Shown in pieces: positions 44,310 to 52,819 of a stretch of 64,000 bases of DNA. The stretch comes from Candidatus Gordonibacter avicola (GTDB lineage Bacteria > Actinomycetota > Coriobacteriia > Coriobacteriales > Eggerthellaceae), in the NCBI GenBank assembly GCA_019113915.1, contig DXGM01000035.1:175550-239549 (forward strand). The letters are read 5' to 3'. The first letter of the stretch is position 1. Each line of letters begins with the position of its first letter. The notes under the pieces were generated by a model. That model saw nothing but the letters and a program-made list of their open reading frames with translations, did no database searches and had not been told where the DNA came from. Both the position numbers and the translations under genes were made by a program.

Positions 44310-45176
44310 CTACAGAAACAGCACGGGCAGGGCTGCCAGTATCACCAGCAGGCGCAAAAGGAAACCGCCCACCAACACGCCAGCTTCGCCAATAAGGCTT
44401 ACCACCAGCGACGTTGTGGACGTTTCCACGCGCCGGGCAATAAACACCGGATAGCCCTCAATCAAAAACGGCACTACCAAACCCAAAAGCACAATGCCGC
44501 CCCAGAACGCGGGCGCGAACTGCCCCGCAATCAGCGAGTGCACCGAAGCCGCGCCCTCAAAACTGCCGGCGCTCACAATAACCAGCATCGTGAACAGCAC
44601 CACCATCTCGATGGCCGACAAAATAACGTGCGATTTCTTAATCAGCCACATGCGTTCAAAGCGCTCGCGGTCGGTCACCAAACCTACCAGCGACGTGGCC
44701 GCCAGCCCCGCCGACAGCGCGGACACCACAAACAGAATAGGCAGAATGGCGTTGTTCCATAGCGGATACGCCTTCACCACGCCCAGCAAAAAGCCCGTGT
44801 AGGCCGCCACGGCGAACGCAAACACAATGCCAATCCACGTGAGCCACTTCGGCACGCGCTTCTTCAGCAGCTCAAGCACGGCCACCGCCAGCGTCACCGG
44901 CATATAAATGCAGATGAAGTACACGCCCAGCGTCATCACCGAGCCCGGGTTCGATATAAGCCAGAAGAAGCGCAGTGGGTTGTGCAGGCCAGCCTCGGCG
45001 TCCAGCATCAGCATGAGCAGGCCAATGCCCACGAACACCGGCGCAATTATGCGGCCCGCGACGCGCATTTTCACGCTGTCGGGGTACTTGGCCTCCACAA
45101 ACGCGGCCGTGAGAAACGCCCCGGCCGAGGCGCCGGCCAGAAACAGGTACCACGCAATCATAGGTCCCCATACCAT
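44310..45176 (-). CDS. NrfD/PsrC-like membrane anchor subunit
   Basis: A 288-residue protein with about eight spans (for example MIAWYLFLAGASAGAFLTAAF at the N-terminus, the usual NrfD opening). It would anchor the molybdoenzyme complex and pass electrons from menaquinol to the iron-sulfur subunit. It is 6 bp downstream of that subunit's gene and is the last gene of the operon. Confidence 0.9.
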   Translation of the reverse strand: MVWGPMIAWYLFLAGASAGAFLTAAFVEAKYPDSVKMRVAGRIIAPVFVGIGLLMLMLDAEAGLHNPLRFFWLISNPGSVMTLGVYFICIYMPVTLAVAVLELLKKRVPKWLTWIGIVFAFAVAAYTGFLLGVVKAYPLWNNAILPILFVVSALSAGLAATSLVGLVTDRERFERMWLIKKSHVILSAIEMVVLFTMLVIVSAGSFEGAASVHSLIAGQFAPAFWGGIVLLGLVVPFLIEGYPVFIARRVETSTTSLVVSLIGEAGVLVGGFLLRLLVILAALPVLFL

Positions 45177-45182
45177 TGCTTA

Positions 45183-45719
45183 TCACCTCACGTAGAAAAT
45201 CTTGGTAGCGGTCAGATTATCAGCGAGCGGCAGCGCATGGTACTTCGCGATGGCCTGGCTGATCTCGCTCTTCGGGTCGTCCAAGTCGCCGAACACGCGC
45301 GCGCCGGAGATGCACGTTCCCACGCACGCCGGCGGATTGCCCGGAGCGCCGTTGTCCCAGCAGAAGCGGCACTTCTCCACCACGCCGGTCGACTCCTTCA
45401 CGATGCGCGCCTGGTACGGGCACGCGGCCATGCAGTATTTGCAGCCGATGCACTTCTCTTCGTCCACCAGCACCACGCCCGAATCGGTGACGTAGGTGGC
45501 ATGCGTCGGGCACACGGCGGCGCACGGCGCGTCCTCGCAGTGCATACACTGGGTGGGCACCACCTCGGCATATACGTTCGGGAATTCGCCGGTTTCCAGC
45601 TCGTGATAGGTGATGAATGACTCGGTGGGTTCCAGGTGGTTTTTCATCTGGCAGGCAATGCGGCAGGCATCACAGCCCACGCACTTCCTCGTGTTGATAA
45701 GCATTCCGTAGCGTGCCAT
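45183..45719 (-). CDS. Four-cluster iron-sulfur subunit (DmsB/PhsB type)
   Basis: A 178-residue ferredoxin-like protein with four cysteine sets: CVGCDACRIAC, CMHCEDAPCAAVCP, CIGCKYCMAACP and CRFC with a late CVGTC. All sixteen expected ligands seem present, so four [4Fe-4S] clusters are predicted. It links the NrfD-like anchor to the catalytic subunit. It has no signal of its own and is probably exported with the twin-arginine catalytic subunit. One base separates it from that gene. Confidence 0.93.
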   Translation of the reverse strand: MARYGMLINTRKCVGCDACRIACQMKNHLEPTESFITYHELETGEFPNVYAEVVPTQCMHCEDAPCAAVCPTHATYVTDSGVVLVDEEKCIGCKYCMAACPYQARIVKESTGVVEKCRFCWDNGAPGNPPACVGTCISGARVFGDLDDPKSEISQAIAKYHALPLADNLTATKIFYVR

Positions 45720-45720
45720 G

Positions 45721-47910
45721 TTATGCCTCCACCTTCTTCACCGTAACCGCAACTTCCTGGCTCATCATGGAGCCCACGCCCGGTTCCACATCAAAGGGAA
45801 TGAAATCCGTCAGCGCCACGCCGTAGCGGTACGCGCGCGTCTGATAAGGCGAATCGCCGCCGTAGTGCGTGGGCAGGAACACCACGCCGGGCTTCAGGCG
45901 CTGCGTGACGCGGGCCTCCACCTGGCCGGTGTGCTCGCTGGAAGAAATCTCCACCACGTCGCCGGTTTCCACGCCGAGGCTCTGCGCGTCCTTCGCGGAC
46001 AGCCACACGCGCTCCATGTGGTACTCGCGCGAGATGGCGTTCAGCGCCTCGATGTTTTGCGTCATGGTGTGCGAGTGGATGGATTGCTTGCCGCCCACGA
46101 TGGCGAACTCGCCCGGCTTCGGCGTGACCTTGCGCTCCACCCAGCCAATGACTGGGTTGAGGCCGGCCGCACCCACAGCATCGGATTTGAATTCGAACTT
46201 GCCGGACGGCGTCTTGAACTTCGGCGTGCCGTAGGTGAAGGCGGGGTCGGGCAGTTCCACGACACCCTGCTGTTTCATGTCCTCGATGTCCACGCCCACG
46301 GTTTCCAGCTGAGCGGTGGCCAAGTCCTCGGCGGTGAACTGGAAGTATTCGCCCACGCCGCACGCTTTGGCCAGGCCGTTGAAAATCTCGTCGCAAGTTT
46401 TCGTTTCGGGGTGCACCTTGTCAATGGCCACGGTACGCATGCCAACAAAGTGCTTCTTGCCGCCAATCCACTCGGGCAGTTCCAGGCGCTCAAGGTAGGT
46501 GACCTCGGGCAACACGTAGTCGGATTGCAGCGCCGTCTCGGACATTTGCACATCGATGGTCACCACGAGGTCGCACTTGTCCAGCGCCTCGGTCCACGTT
46601 TTCGGCTGCGCGTAGCCCTTCGCGGCGTTCGAGTTGTAGAAGAAGAGCCCCTTCATCCGGCCGTCGAGCGCAGCCTGCAGCGCGGCCAGGTTCGTGCCGG
46701 CGCTGTCGAGCGCGAGCGGGTATTCCTTGTTGCCCACGCGCGGCTTCTCGGGCTTCGGCGGATCGTCGAAGCGGGCGTCGATAAGCTTGCCGGCCTTCGG
46801 CGAGGACGTGAGCAGCGCGCCGCCCTTCGCACCCCAGCTGCCCAACAGCGTGTTGACCGCCGTCGCGGCACGCGCGGTGTCGAACGAGTTTTTGTACGAG
46901 CAGCCAATCACCGCGCGCCATCCGGCCTCGATGGACGCCGCCGGAGCCGCCTTCGCCATGGCGCGCGCCAGCTCTTGGATGCGCTCGGCCGGCACGTCGG
47001 TGATGGTGTGCGCCCACTCGGGCGTGTAGTCTTTGATTTCGGCGGCGAATTCTTCGAAACCCACCGTGTTTTGTTCCACGAACTCGTGGTCGTAGAGGTC
47101 TTCTTCAATGAGCACGTTGCATAGTGCCAGCAAAAAGGCCAGGTCGGTACCCGGATTGATGGGCACCCAGTCGGTGGCGAAAATGCCCGAGCTGTTCAGG
47201 CGCGGGTCCACCATCACAATGCGCGTGCCCGCCTCGGCAGCCTCGGCCAGGCTTTTCACAGACGAGGGGCGAATGCCGTCGCCGTAGCTGCGGCCAATGA
47301 ACATGACCATTTTGGCGTTCGGGAAGTCCGTGGAGTAGTTCGACGCGCCGATGGTCTGCGTGTAGGCGCTCTCTTTCGACAGGTTGCACGACGAAGAGTG
47401 CGCATACACGTTGGCCGAGCCGAGCGCGTGCATGAACCGCTTGGCGTAGTACTTGCCGGACGGGCGCGGGTCCTGAATGATGCCGAGGGCCTCGGGGCCG
47501 TTCGCGGCAATGATGGCCTGCGTCTTCTCGCCAATTTCGCGGAAGGCGGTGTCCCAGTCGATGGGTTCGAACGAGCCGTCGTCCTTGCGGCGCAAAGGCT
47601 GGGTCAGGCGCTCGTCGGAGTAGGCCATTTGCGCCAGGCCGTGGCCGCGGCCGCAAATGTGGCCCTTCGCGTACGGATGTGTGTCGGAGCCTTTGAGCGT
47701 CCAGAGCGTGCCGTCAACGGTGGTGGCCACCAGGCCACACTTGCTGGAACAGCCGTTGCAGAGCGACGGCGCCTGCTTGGTAACGCCGCGCGCCGTGGTT
47801 TCGGCCGCCTGGGCGCGCCAAGCGCCGAGCGAGAGCGACCCCGCTGCGGCGAGTGCCGCCGTTGCTGCGGAGCCCTTGAGAAACGTTCGCCTTGAAACAT
47901 CTTCGAACAT
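45721..47910 (-). CDS. Twin-arginine molybdopterin oxidoreductase, PhsA/PsrA type
   Basis: A 729-residue catalytic subunit. The N-terminal signal SRRTFLKGSAATAAL is a consensus Tat motif. The [4Fe-4S] ligands are C51, C54, C58 and C86. C175 in AHSSSCNLSKESAY is the candidate Mo ligand, as in polysulfide and thiosulfate reductases. The later stretches FVGMRTVAIDKVHPET and VVFLPTHYGG fit the family. It would act outside the membrane as terminal reductase; sulfur compounds are the best guess, but sequence cannot exclude others. The operon order chaperone-A-B-C and the divergent LuxR regulator suggest induction by an electron acceptor. Confidence 0.9.
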   Translation of the reverse strand: MFEDVSRRTFLKGSAATAALAAAGSLSLGAWRAQAAETTARGVTKQAPSLCNGCSSKCGLVATTVDGTLWTLKGSDTHPYAKGHICGRGHGLAQMAYSDERLTQPLRRKDDGSFEPIDWDTAFREIGEKTQAIIAANGPEALGIIQDPRPSGKYYAKRFMHALGSANVYAHSSSCNLSKESAYTQTIGASNYSTDFPNAKMVMFIGRSYGDGIRPSSVKSLAEAAEAGTRIVMVDPRLNSSGIFATDWVPINPGTDLAFLLALCNVLIEEDLYDHEFVEQNTVGFEEFAAEIKDYTPEWAHTITDVPAERIQELARAMAKAAPAASIEAGWRAVIGCSYKNSFDTARAATAVNTLLGSWGAKGGALLTSSPKAGKLIDARFDDPPKPEKPRVGNKEYPLALDSAGTNLAALQAALDGRMKGLFFYNSNAAKGYAQPKTWTEALDKCDLVVTIDVQMSETALQSDYVLPEVTYLERLELPEWIGGKKHFVGMRTVAIDKVHPETKTCDEIFNGLAKACGVGEYFQFTAEDLATAQLETVGVDIEDMKQQGVVELPDPAFTYGTPKFKTPSGKFEFKSDAVGAAGLNPVIGWVERKVTPKPGEFAIVGGKQSIHSHTMTQNIEALNAISREYHMERVWLSAKDAQSLGVETGDVVEISSSEHTGQVEARVTQRLKPGVVFLPTHYGGDSPYQTRAYRYGVALTDFIPFDVEPGVGSMMSQEVAVTVKKVEA

Positions 47911-47953
47911 CCCGTTTCCCCCTTTTCCTTCCTATCGTGGAGCGTTTACTGGT

Positions 47954-47992
47954 TGGTGGTGCGGGTGGTGCTTGGTGGTGCGTGGTGGTGCG
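47954..47992. repeat. Short tandem repeat after the chaperone gene
   Basis: Four imperfect copies of a 9-10-bp unit (TGGTGGTGC plus G or T) lie between the stop of the TorD-like reading frame and the molybdoenzyme gene. Such repeats are slippage-prone. The placement in the leader of the catalytic subunit gene could alter spacing, but no ribosome site lies within it. Confidence 0.6.
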
Positions 47993-47993
47993 T

Positions 47994-48718
47994 TTATTGA
48001 ACGTCGCCGCAGGTGGCGAGGGGTTCCGTGGGTTGTGCGTGCGCGGCGGGCGCGAACGTTGCTTCGCGCACGAGCCGGCCCGCCAAGGCGGTAAGCGCCC
48101 GCAGGTGAGCGATACCTTCCGCCAGCCCGGCTCGGTGCGATTCATCGAGGCGGGTGGTGCCCGCGGCCTGTTCGGCTGCGCGCGAAAGGGCGTCGTCGTA
48201 GGCGGGAAGCCAGTCCAGGTGGTCGGCCGCCACATCGCGCGCCGCGGCAACGTTGCCGCTTTCCACCAACAGCCCCAGCAGGTCCAGCTCAAGCGCCAGG
48301 TGGTCGGGCGTAGCGACGAACTGATCGGGCACGGTGAGGTCGAGTGCGGCATACACCGCCTGCAAGTGCCGCGCCGGGTCGCCCAAAACAGCCCGCGCTG
48401 CGCACCATAGGCGTTCCCCGGCTCAAGCGACCACGGCTTGTAGAGCGATTCCACCGGCAGCGCAGCCAACGGCATGCCGCTCACCAGTACTTCGTTTTGC
48501 AGCAGCGAGCGCTCCGGCCACGCAGGCAAGCGGCACGCGCGCTCAAACAGGCGGCGCTCGTCGGCGTTCTCTGCCAAACAAGCAACCGCGTTGCGCGCGG
48601 CGGGCCAGGCAAGGTTTTCCCGCACCTCGGCATATTCCTTTTCGCAAAGATGTGAAAACAGCGGAGCTATGAGCGATAATAGGCGTGCGTTGTTCAGGGT
48701 TTCGCGCATCGGCTGCAT
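47994..48718 (-). pseudogene. TorD/DmsD-like molybdoenzyme chaperone, frameshifted
   Basis: The N-terminal half (48718 to about 48387) reads MQPMRETLNN to GNAYGAQRGLFW in one frame, with the family-like VESLYKPWS. The C-terminal half (from GDPARHLQAVYAALDL to 47994) continues in another frame, including PDHLALELDLLGLLVESGN, typical of TorD-like proteins. Adding one G in the TTTTGGG run at about 48386-48389 would restore one protein of about 241 residues (GLFW-GDPARHL). It would be the dedicated folding and Tat proofreading chaperone of the adjacent catalytic subunit. A real mutation, a sequencing error or slippage cannot be told apart here; no classic slippery heptamer is in frame. Confidence 0.8.
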
Positions 48719-48764
48719 CCTTTCTCGAGGGGGCCTATGCTAGGCGCGATGCGTCGACGGCATG

Positions 48765-48802
48765 TCATCAGAAACTGATGATTTGTACATTTTCCCTGAT
48801 GA
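48765..48802. promoter_or_regulatory. Candidate regulator sites in the divergent promoter region
   Basis: TCATCAGAAACTGATGA (48765-48781) is a perfect inverted repeat with a 3-base centre. Its right half, CTGATGA, recurs at 48796-48802, 21 bp further, about two helical turns. It lies between the respiratory operon (-) and the LuxR gene (+), so it is a natural candidate for binding by that regulator. Confidence 0.5.
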
Positions 48803-48866
48803 GCAGCGCATTCGAGAAGCGTTTTAGCAAGAGGGAACCGAAGCGTCACCCGTCCGAAACCCGGCG

Positions 48867-50495
48867 GTGACCAAGCGGCATAAGGGGGTTTGGTTGTCCA
48901 TAGCGCGCGAAAGACGCAGCATGCGAATGGTGTGGAAGACCATGCGCCTGCGGCATGTGGGCATGGCGTTTTTCTGGGCGTGCAGCATGCTGACGTTTCG
49001 CAGTTCCATTCTTCTTACGGGCGAGGCGAACACGCCCGAACTGGAGTCGATTGTGGTCATCGTGTCGTTCGTGGCGAATATGACCACGCTGCTGGCGCTC
49101 GCGGCCTGGGCGGAAAACGACCCGGAGCGCATCGACCGCCTGCCTCTGTGGCCGATGGCCGCAGTGGTGGTAGTGGGGCTGGTGCTGGTGCACTTCGCCG
49201 GGCGCGTGGGCGGCGGCGCGCTGCTACCCTTTTTGCTGGGTGGCGCCGTGCTGACGGGCGTGGGATACGGAGCGTTCTGGGGAAGCTGGGCCGACTGCTA
49301 CGGGCGCATGCACCCCGCGCGCACGTCGTTCTACGTGCCGGTGGCGTTTCTGCTGACCGCCGCGCTGTTTTTGGCGGTGTCGCTTTTGGCTGAGAACCTG
49401 AGTGTGCCCGCCATTGTGCTTATGGTGCCGCTGCCCGTGATTTCACTTGTGTGCCTGGTGCACTGTCGCGCCGAGGTGCCCGATGGGCGCGCCGTGCCCG
49501 AGGGCGGATCGAAGCGCTCGCTGTTGGCAGTGGGCTCGCTGATTGGGCTTATTGTGGCCAGCCTTGTGCTGTCGTGTCTGTTCGGGTTCATGTGGGAACT
49601 CACGGTGTTCACCGTGGGGTCGGTGAACGAGGCGCACCTTGCGCCGCTCGTGGCGAACCTCATGGTGGCGGTTGCTCTGGTGGGGCTTGTGCTGTACGCG
49701 CGCACGCGCGTGAACCTGGACATTGCGTATCGCATTGTGGTGCCAGTCATCGTGGTGCTGTTCGCCGTGCTGCCGTTTTTCTGGGAGACGAACCCCGTCG
49801 CGCTCAACATTATTATGAGCGCCAGCTACGGCGTGTTCGACGTGGTCATTTGGTCGCTCGTGGCCGCCACGTCCTACGACTTCGCCGTGTCGGGCTTCGT
49901 GGTTGGCGGCATCGTGCGCTCGCTGTCGGTGCTGCTGCGCCTGATTGGCATCGGCATCGGCTTTTTAGTGACGCTGGTCCCCGGCAAGCCAAGCGCCCTC
50001 ATCGTAGGCGTATCGCTGGGCGCGCTCTATGTGCTGGTGATGTTAGGCCTGTTCAACTGGCTGCGCCACAAGCGCAAAGCGGGTGCGGAAAAGTTGGAAG
50101 AAGGTGCGCAGACAGACGCTTTCGCTCAGCTGGATACCTCAGCGCCGGACGAGATAAGCGAAACACCTGGCGAAGAGGACGCTGCACCAGCCGCTGGCGC
50201 GAAGTCCACCGACAACACCATGCCCGCCGCAAGCGCCAAGCCCACCGCAAGCGCCGAACGCGCGGACCTCGACGACGAGCAAGCACTCTACACCACCATC
50301 GCCGAAGACTACGGCCTCACCCGTCGCGAGGCCGAGGTTCTCCCCTTCCTCGCCCGCGGCCGCTCCGCCAAGGTTATCGCCGAGGCCCTGTTCGTCTCCG
50401 AAAGCACCATCCGCACCCACACCCGCCGCATCCTAGAAAAAACCGACCTCCACTCCAAACAACAACTAATAGACCTCATAGAAAACTACGAATAA
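48867..50495 (+). CDS. LuxR-family regulator with multi-span membrane sensor domain
   Basis: A 542-residue protein from a GTG start. About 12 membrane spans fill residues 30-405. A low-complexity Ala/Thr/Glu linker (about 406-475) follows. The last 59 residues form a LuxR/FixJ-type helix-turn-helix (LTRREAEVLPFLARGRSAKVIAEALFVSESTIRTHTRRILEK). This architecture is highly expanded in Eggerthellaceae, where members sit beside molybdoenzyme operons and sense their substrates. It is divergent from the operon at 44310-48718 and so probably controls it. Signal unknown. Confidence 0.9.
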   Translation: MTKRHKGVWLSIARERRSMRMVWKTMRLRHVGMAFFWACSMLTFRSSILLTGEANTPELESIVVIVSFVANMTTLLALAAWAENDPERIDRLPLWPMAAVVVVGLVLVHFAGRVGGGALLPFLLGGAVLTGVGYGAFWGSWADCYGRMHPARTSFYVPVAFLLTAALFLAVSLLAENLSVPAIVLMVPLPVISLVCLVHCRAEVPDGRAVPEGGSKRSLLAVGSLIGLIVASLVLSCLFGFMWELTVFTVGSVNEAHLAPLVANLMVAVALVGLVLYARTRVNLDIAYRIVVPVIVVLFAVLPFFWETNPVALNIIMSASYGVFDVVIWSLVAATSYDFAVSGFVVGGIVRSLSVLLRLIGIGIGFLVTLVPGKPSALIVGVSLGALYVLVMLGLFNWLRHKRKAGAEKLEEGAQTDAFAQLDTSAPDEISETPGEEDAAPAAGAKSTDNTMPAASAKPTASAERADLDDEQALYTTIAEDYGLTRREAEVLPFLARGRSAKVIAEALFVSESTIRTHTRRILEKTDLHSKQQLIDLIENYE

Positions 50496-50513
50496 CGATA
50501 AAAGCCTTCATCT

Positions 50514-50636
50514 TGTCATCCTGGGCGGAGCGCCGAAGGCGCGCAGTTGAAGGATCCCGTGTGGCGTTAGCAGGAATACTCTTAGCTATCGCCGCACGGG
50601 ATCCTTCGACTCGCTTCGCTCGCTCAGGATGACAAA
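50514..50636. repeat. Intergenic palindromic repeat with GTCATCCTG ends
   Basis: TTGTCATCCTG at the left is complementary to CAGGATGACAA at the right. Inside, AAGGATCCCGTG and CACGGGATCCTT pair. The same outer and inner sequences occur at 57560-57752. It lies between two convergent genes, where it could act as a terminator or is a non-coding repeat of REP or MITE type. Similar GTCATCCTGAGCG repeats are common in many bacterial genomes. Confidence 0.8.
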
Positions 50637-50654
50637 CTAAGCCCCTTACGCGCC

Positions 50655-51338
50655 TTACCCCTCGGTTACGTCGCCGGATTGGTGGAGGCTTATGGGGTCG
50701 CCTACGAAAGTGGAGGGGACTTGGAACAGCGTCTTGAAGAAATCCTTGGTGCGCGCGGGGATTTCGCGGATGTCGTACTGGAGTTGTTTGGAATAGGTGT
50801 GGTAGTCGCTCGACACGCCGAGGGCCTCCATGCCCAGGCCATTCGCGGCGTAGAGGGCGCGGTAGAGGTGGTAGGTTTGCGTGGCCACCACGATGCGTTC
50901 GGCGCCGAACACGTGCTTGGCGCGGTACATGCTTTCATAGGTGGAGAAGCCAGCGTGGTCGCAGAACACGTCCTCACTGGGCACGCCCTGCGACACGGCG
51001 TAGTCCTTCATGGCTTTGACCTCGTTATACGACACCGTGCTGTTGTCGCCGCTCATGATGATTTTGGGCGCCACACCCGCTTCGTACAGCGCGATGCCGT
51101 CGTCAAGCCGGTCCTGCAGAATGCCCGAGGGCGTGCCGTCCGCGAACACCGACGCGCCCAGCACCACAATGGCATCCGCATCGAGCGCCGCCGCAGCCTC
51201 GGTGCTCACGACGCGATCCTTCGTCGTAGCCAGCGTGACGACGTTCGTCACCGCTACCACGGCAACAACCGCAACCAAGCATCCCAACACGACACCCAGC
51301 ATCGCCTTCAACCACCTATGTGAACCTCGTTTCGTCAT
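50655..51338 (-). CDS. SanA/YdcF-like DUF218 membrane protein
   Basis: A 227-residue protein with one N-terminal span (about 11-33) and an external DUF218 domain. The core ADAIVVLGASVFADGTPSGILQDRLDDGIALYEAG and the later IIMSGDN, DHAGFSTYESMYRAK and VVATQTYHLYRALY are characteristic of the SanA/ElyC group. Such proteins affect envelope integrity and vancomycin tolerance in other bacteria; the biochemical activity is not known. Heptamer repeats at 51464-51503 lie upstream. Confidence 0.88.
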   Translation of the reverse strand: MTKRGSHRWLKAMLGVVLGCLVAVVAVVAVTNVVTLATTKDRVVSTEAAAALDADAIVVLGASVFADGTPSGILQDRLDDGIALYEAGVAPKIIMSGDNSTVSYNEVKAMKDYAVSQGVPSEDVFCDHAGFSTYESMYRAKHVFGAERIVVATQTYHLYRALYAANGLGMEALGVSSDYHTYSKQLQYDIREIPARTKDFFKTLFQVPSTFVGDPISLHQSGDVTEG

Positions 51339-51463
51339 AGAGTCCGATCATAACAAACGAAAGCGCGCCTCTACCGAACCGCACCCCTTCGCCATCGAAA
51401 CTCACCCACATCCCCATAAGCCCAGGAACAAGAGCACCGTGCGGCGCTCAAGATAATCGCCTA

Positions 51464-51503
51464 ATCGTCTGAGGAATCGTCTATTCATCGTCTAAAAGCG
51501 TCT
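51464..51503. promoter_or_regulatory. Helically phased heptamer array upstream of the SanA-like gene
   Basis: ATCGTCT occurs at 51464-51470, 51476-51482 and 51487-51493, and AGCGTCT at 51497-51503. Start-to-start spacing is 12, 11 and 10 bp. Seven-base direct repeats at about 11-bp period are the arrangement bound by OmpR/PhoB-type response regulators. It is about 125 bp before the SanA-like start codon. Regulator unknown; the rest of 51339-51566 shows nothing else. Confidence 0.4.
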
Positions 51504-51566
51504 CATTGACGCTCCATATGTTGAAATCTACTCGACAGAAGTGGAACTTAGCGAGGCTGACAAGGG

Positions 51567-52652
51567 TTAGCGAGCCGCCGTTACCACTTGCGGGGTACCG
51601 GGGAGGATGCAGCGGTGGCCGGGGGTTTTGTCGCAGCCGCCACAGGAGACGCAGCGCGGAGTATAGCTTGGGTCGGCCTTCCAGCGGTTCGGGAGGTCGG
51701 GTTCGCAGATGAGGGGGCGACAGAGGCCGAACGCCGCGATGCCGTCTTCGGTCGCAAGGCGCTCCATGGCCGCCACGTTGCGGTTGCCTCCGGTGAGAAT
51801 GACCGGCACGTCCACCTCGCGCGCAAGGCGTGCCGCGTAGCTGGCAAAGAAGGGCTCGCCGCCGAACTCGCGCACGTTGCAATCACGCCATGCGCCGCTG
51901 ACCTCGATGCCCATGGCGCCGTGCTCAATCATGAGGCGCGCCGCGTACAGGCTATCCTCTTCGGTGAGGCCGCCTTCCACGCCGTCGGAGCTGTTCAGCT
52001 TTACTAGTACGGGGAAATCGGGGCCGACAACAGCGCGCACGGCATCCAGCGTTTCAAGCACCAGGCGCGCGCGGTTCTCAAGCGAGCCGCCGTAGGCATC
52101 CGTACGCTGGTTGAGCAGCGGGTTCAGGAACTGACTGAGCAGGTAGCCATGCGCCGCGTGCAACTCCACTGCGTCGAAGCCGGCCTCCTGCGCGCGGCGC
52201 GCTGCGGCGGCAAATGCCTCCGTGAGGTCGCGCAGGTCGTCGGGAGTGGCCTCAACGGGTACGATGCCCGTCTTCGGATTCGCCACGGCCGAAGGCCCAA
52301 GGATGCGCTCGCTGGGCGGGTTAAGCCTGGTCGCAGAGCCGCCGTACACAATCTGCGACACGATGGCCGCGCCGCGCGCGTGCACGGCATCAACGAACTG
52401 GCGATACTCGGGCACGAACGAGTCATCGTAGATGCCCAGCATCCGCGGGTTCGGCTGCTCATCGCGCATGACATGCGCGTACCCCGCGATGATGATGCCC
52501 GCGCCACCCTCGGCCAGCTGCTCGTACACGGCCAGCAACTCCGGCGTGACGTGCCCGTCCTCGGTAGCCAGCGCCTCATACGTAGCCGCCCGCACCACCC
52601 GATTCCGCCCCCGCAACGCCCCCATTTCTAGCTGCTCGAACAACGCACCCAT
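51567..52652 (-). CDS. Old-yellow-enzyme-type NADH:flavin oxidoreductase
   Basis: 361 residues from the ATG at 52652 with GGAGGG upstream; a longer frame to 52721 lacks this. A TIM-barrel FMN enzyme. RNRVVRAATYE near the N-terminus, HAAHGYLLSQFLNPLLNQRTDAYGGSLENRARL in the middle and PVILTGGNRN near the end are family signatures; the two histidines of HAAHGY are substrate-binding. The C-terminus has a cysteine-rich stretch (CVSCGGCDKTPGHRC) where longer relatives carry a [4Fe-4S] motif, but the NAD-binding domain of those relatives is missing. Ene-reductase activity is likely. Substrate unknown. Confidence 0.9.
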   Translation of the reverse strand: MGALFEQLEMGALRGRNRVVRAATYEALATEDGHVTPELLAVYEQLAEGGAGIIIAGYAHVMRDEQPNPRMLGIYDDSFVPEYRQFVDAVHARGAAIVSQIVYGGSATRLNPPSERILGPSAVANPKTGIVPVEATPDDLRDLTEAFAAAARRAQEAGFDAVELHAAHGYLLSQFLNPLLNQRTDAYGGSLENRARLVLETLDAVRAVVGPDFPVLVKLNSSDGVEGGLTEEDSLYAARLMIEHGAMGIEVSGAWRDCNVREFGGEPFFASYAARLAREVDVPVILTGGNRNVAAMERLATEDGIAAFGLCRPLICEPDLPNRWKADPSYTPRCVSCGGCDKTPGHRCILPGTPQVVTAAR

Positions 52653-52819
52653 GAACCCTCCGCTCACTCGCCACCTTTCTTTGCATGGTAACACGCTCTT
52701 CTTTCCCTGGGAAACGAACAAGAAGCGACAACGCGGTCATTGGCGGATGCGTTGGGGAAGGTGGAGCGCGTGTGGAGTATACTGCTGGCAATACTAAGGG
52801 GTTGGCGCAGGAGGTTCTC

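Noticed and set aside
45718..47124. A 468-codon open frame opposite the PhsA/PsrA-like gene
   Set aside because: Antisense shadow; the minus-strand protein has intact cofactor motifs throughout.
48380..48395. Programmed -1 frameshifting in the TorD-like gene
   Set aside because: No in-frame X-XXY-YYZ slippery heptamer at the junction; a one-base deletion in a G run or a sequencing error is simpler.
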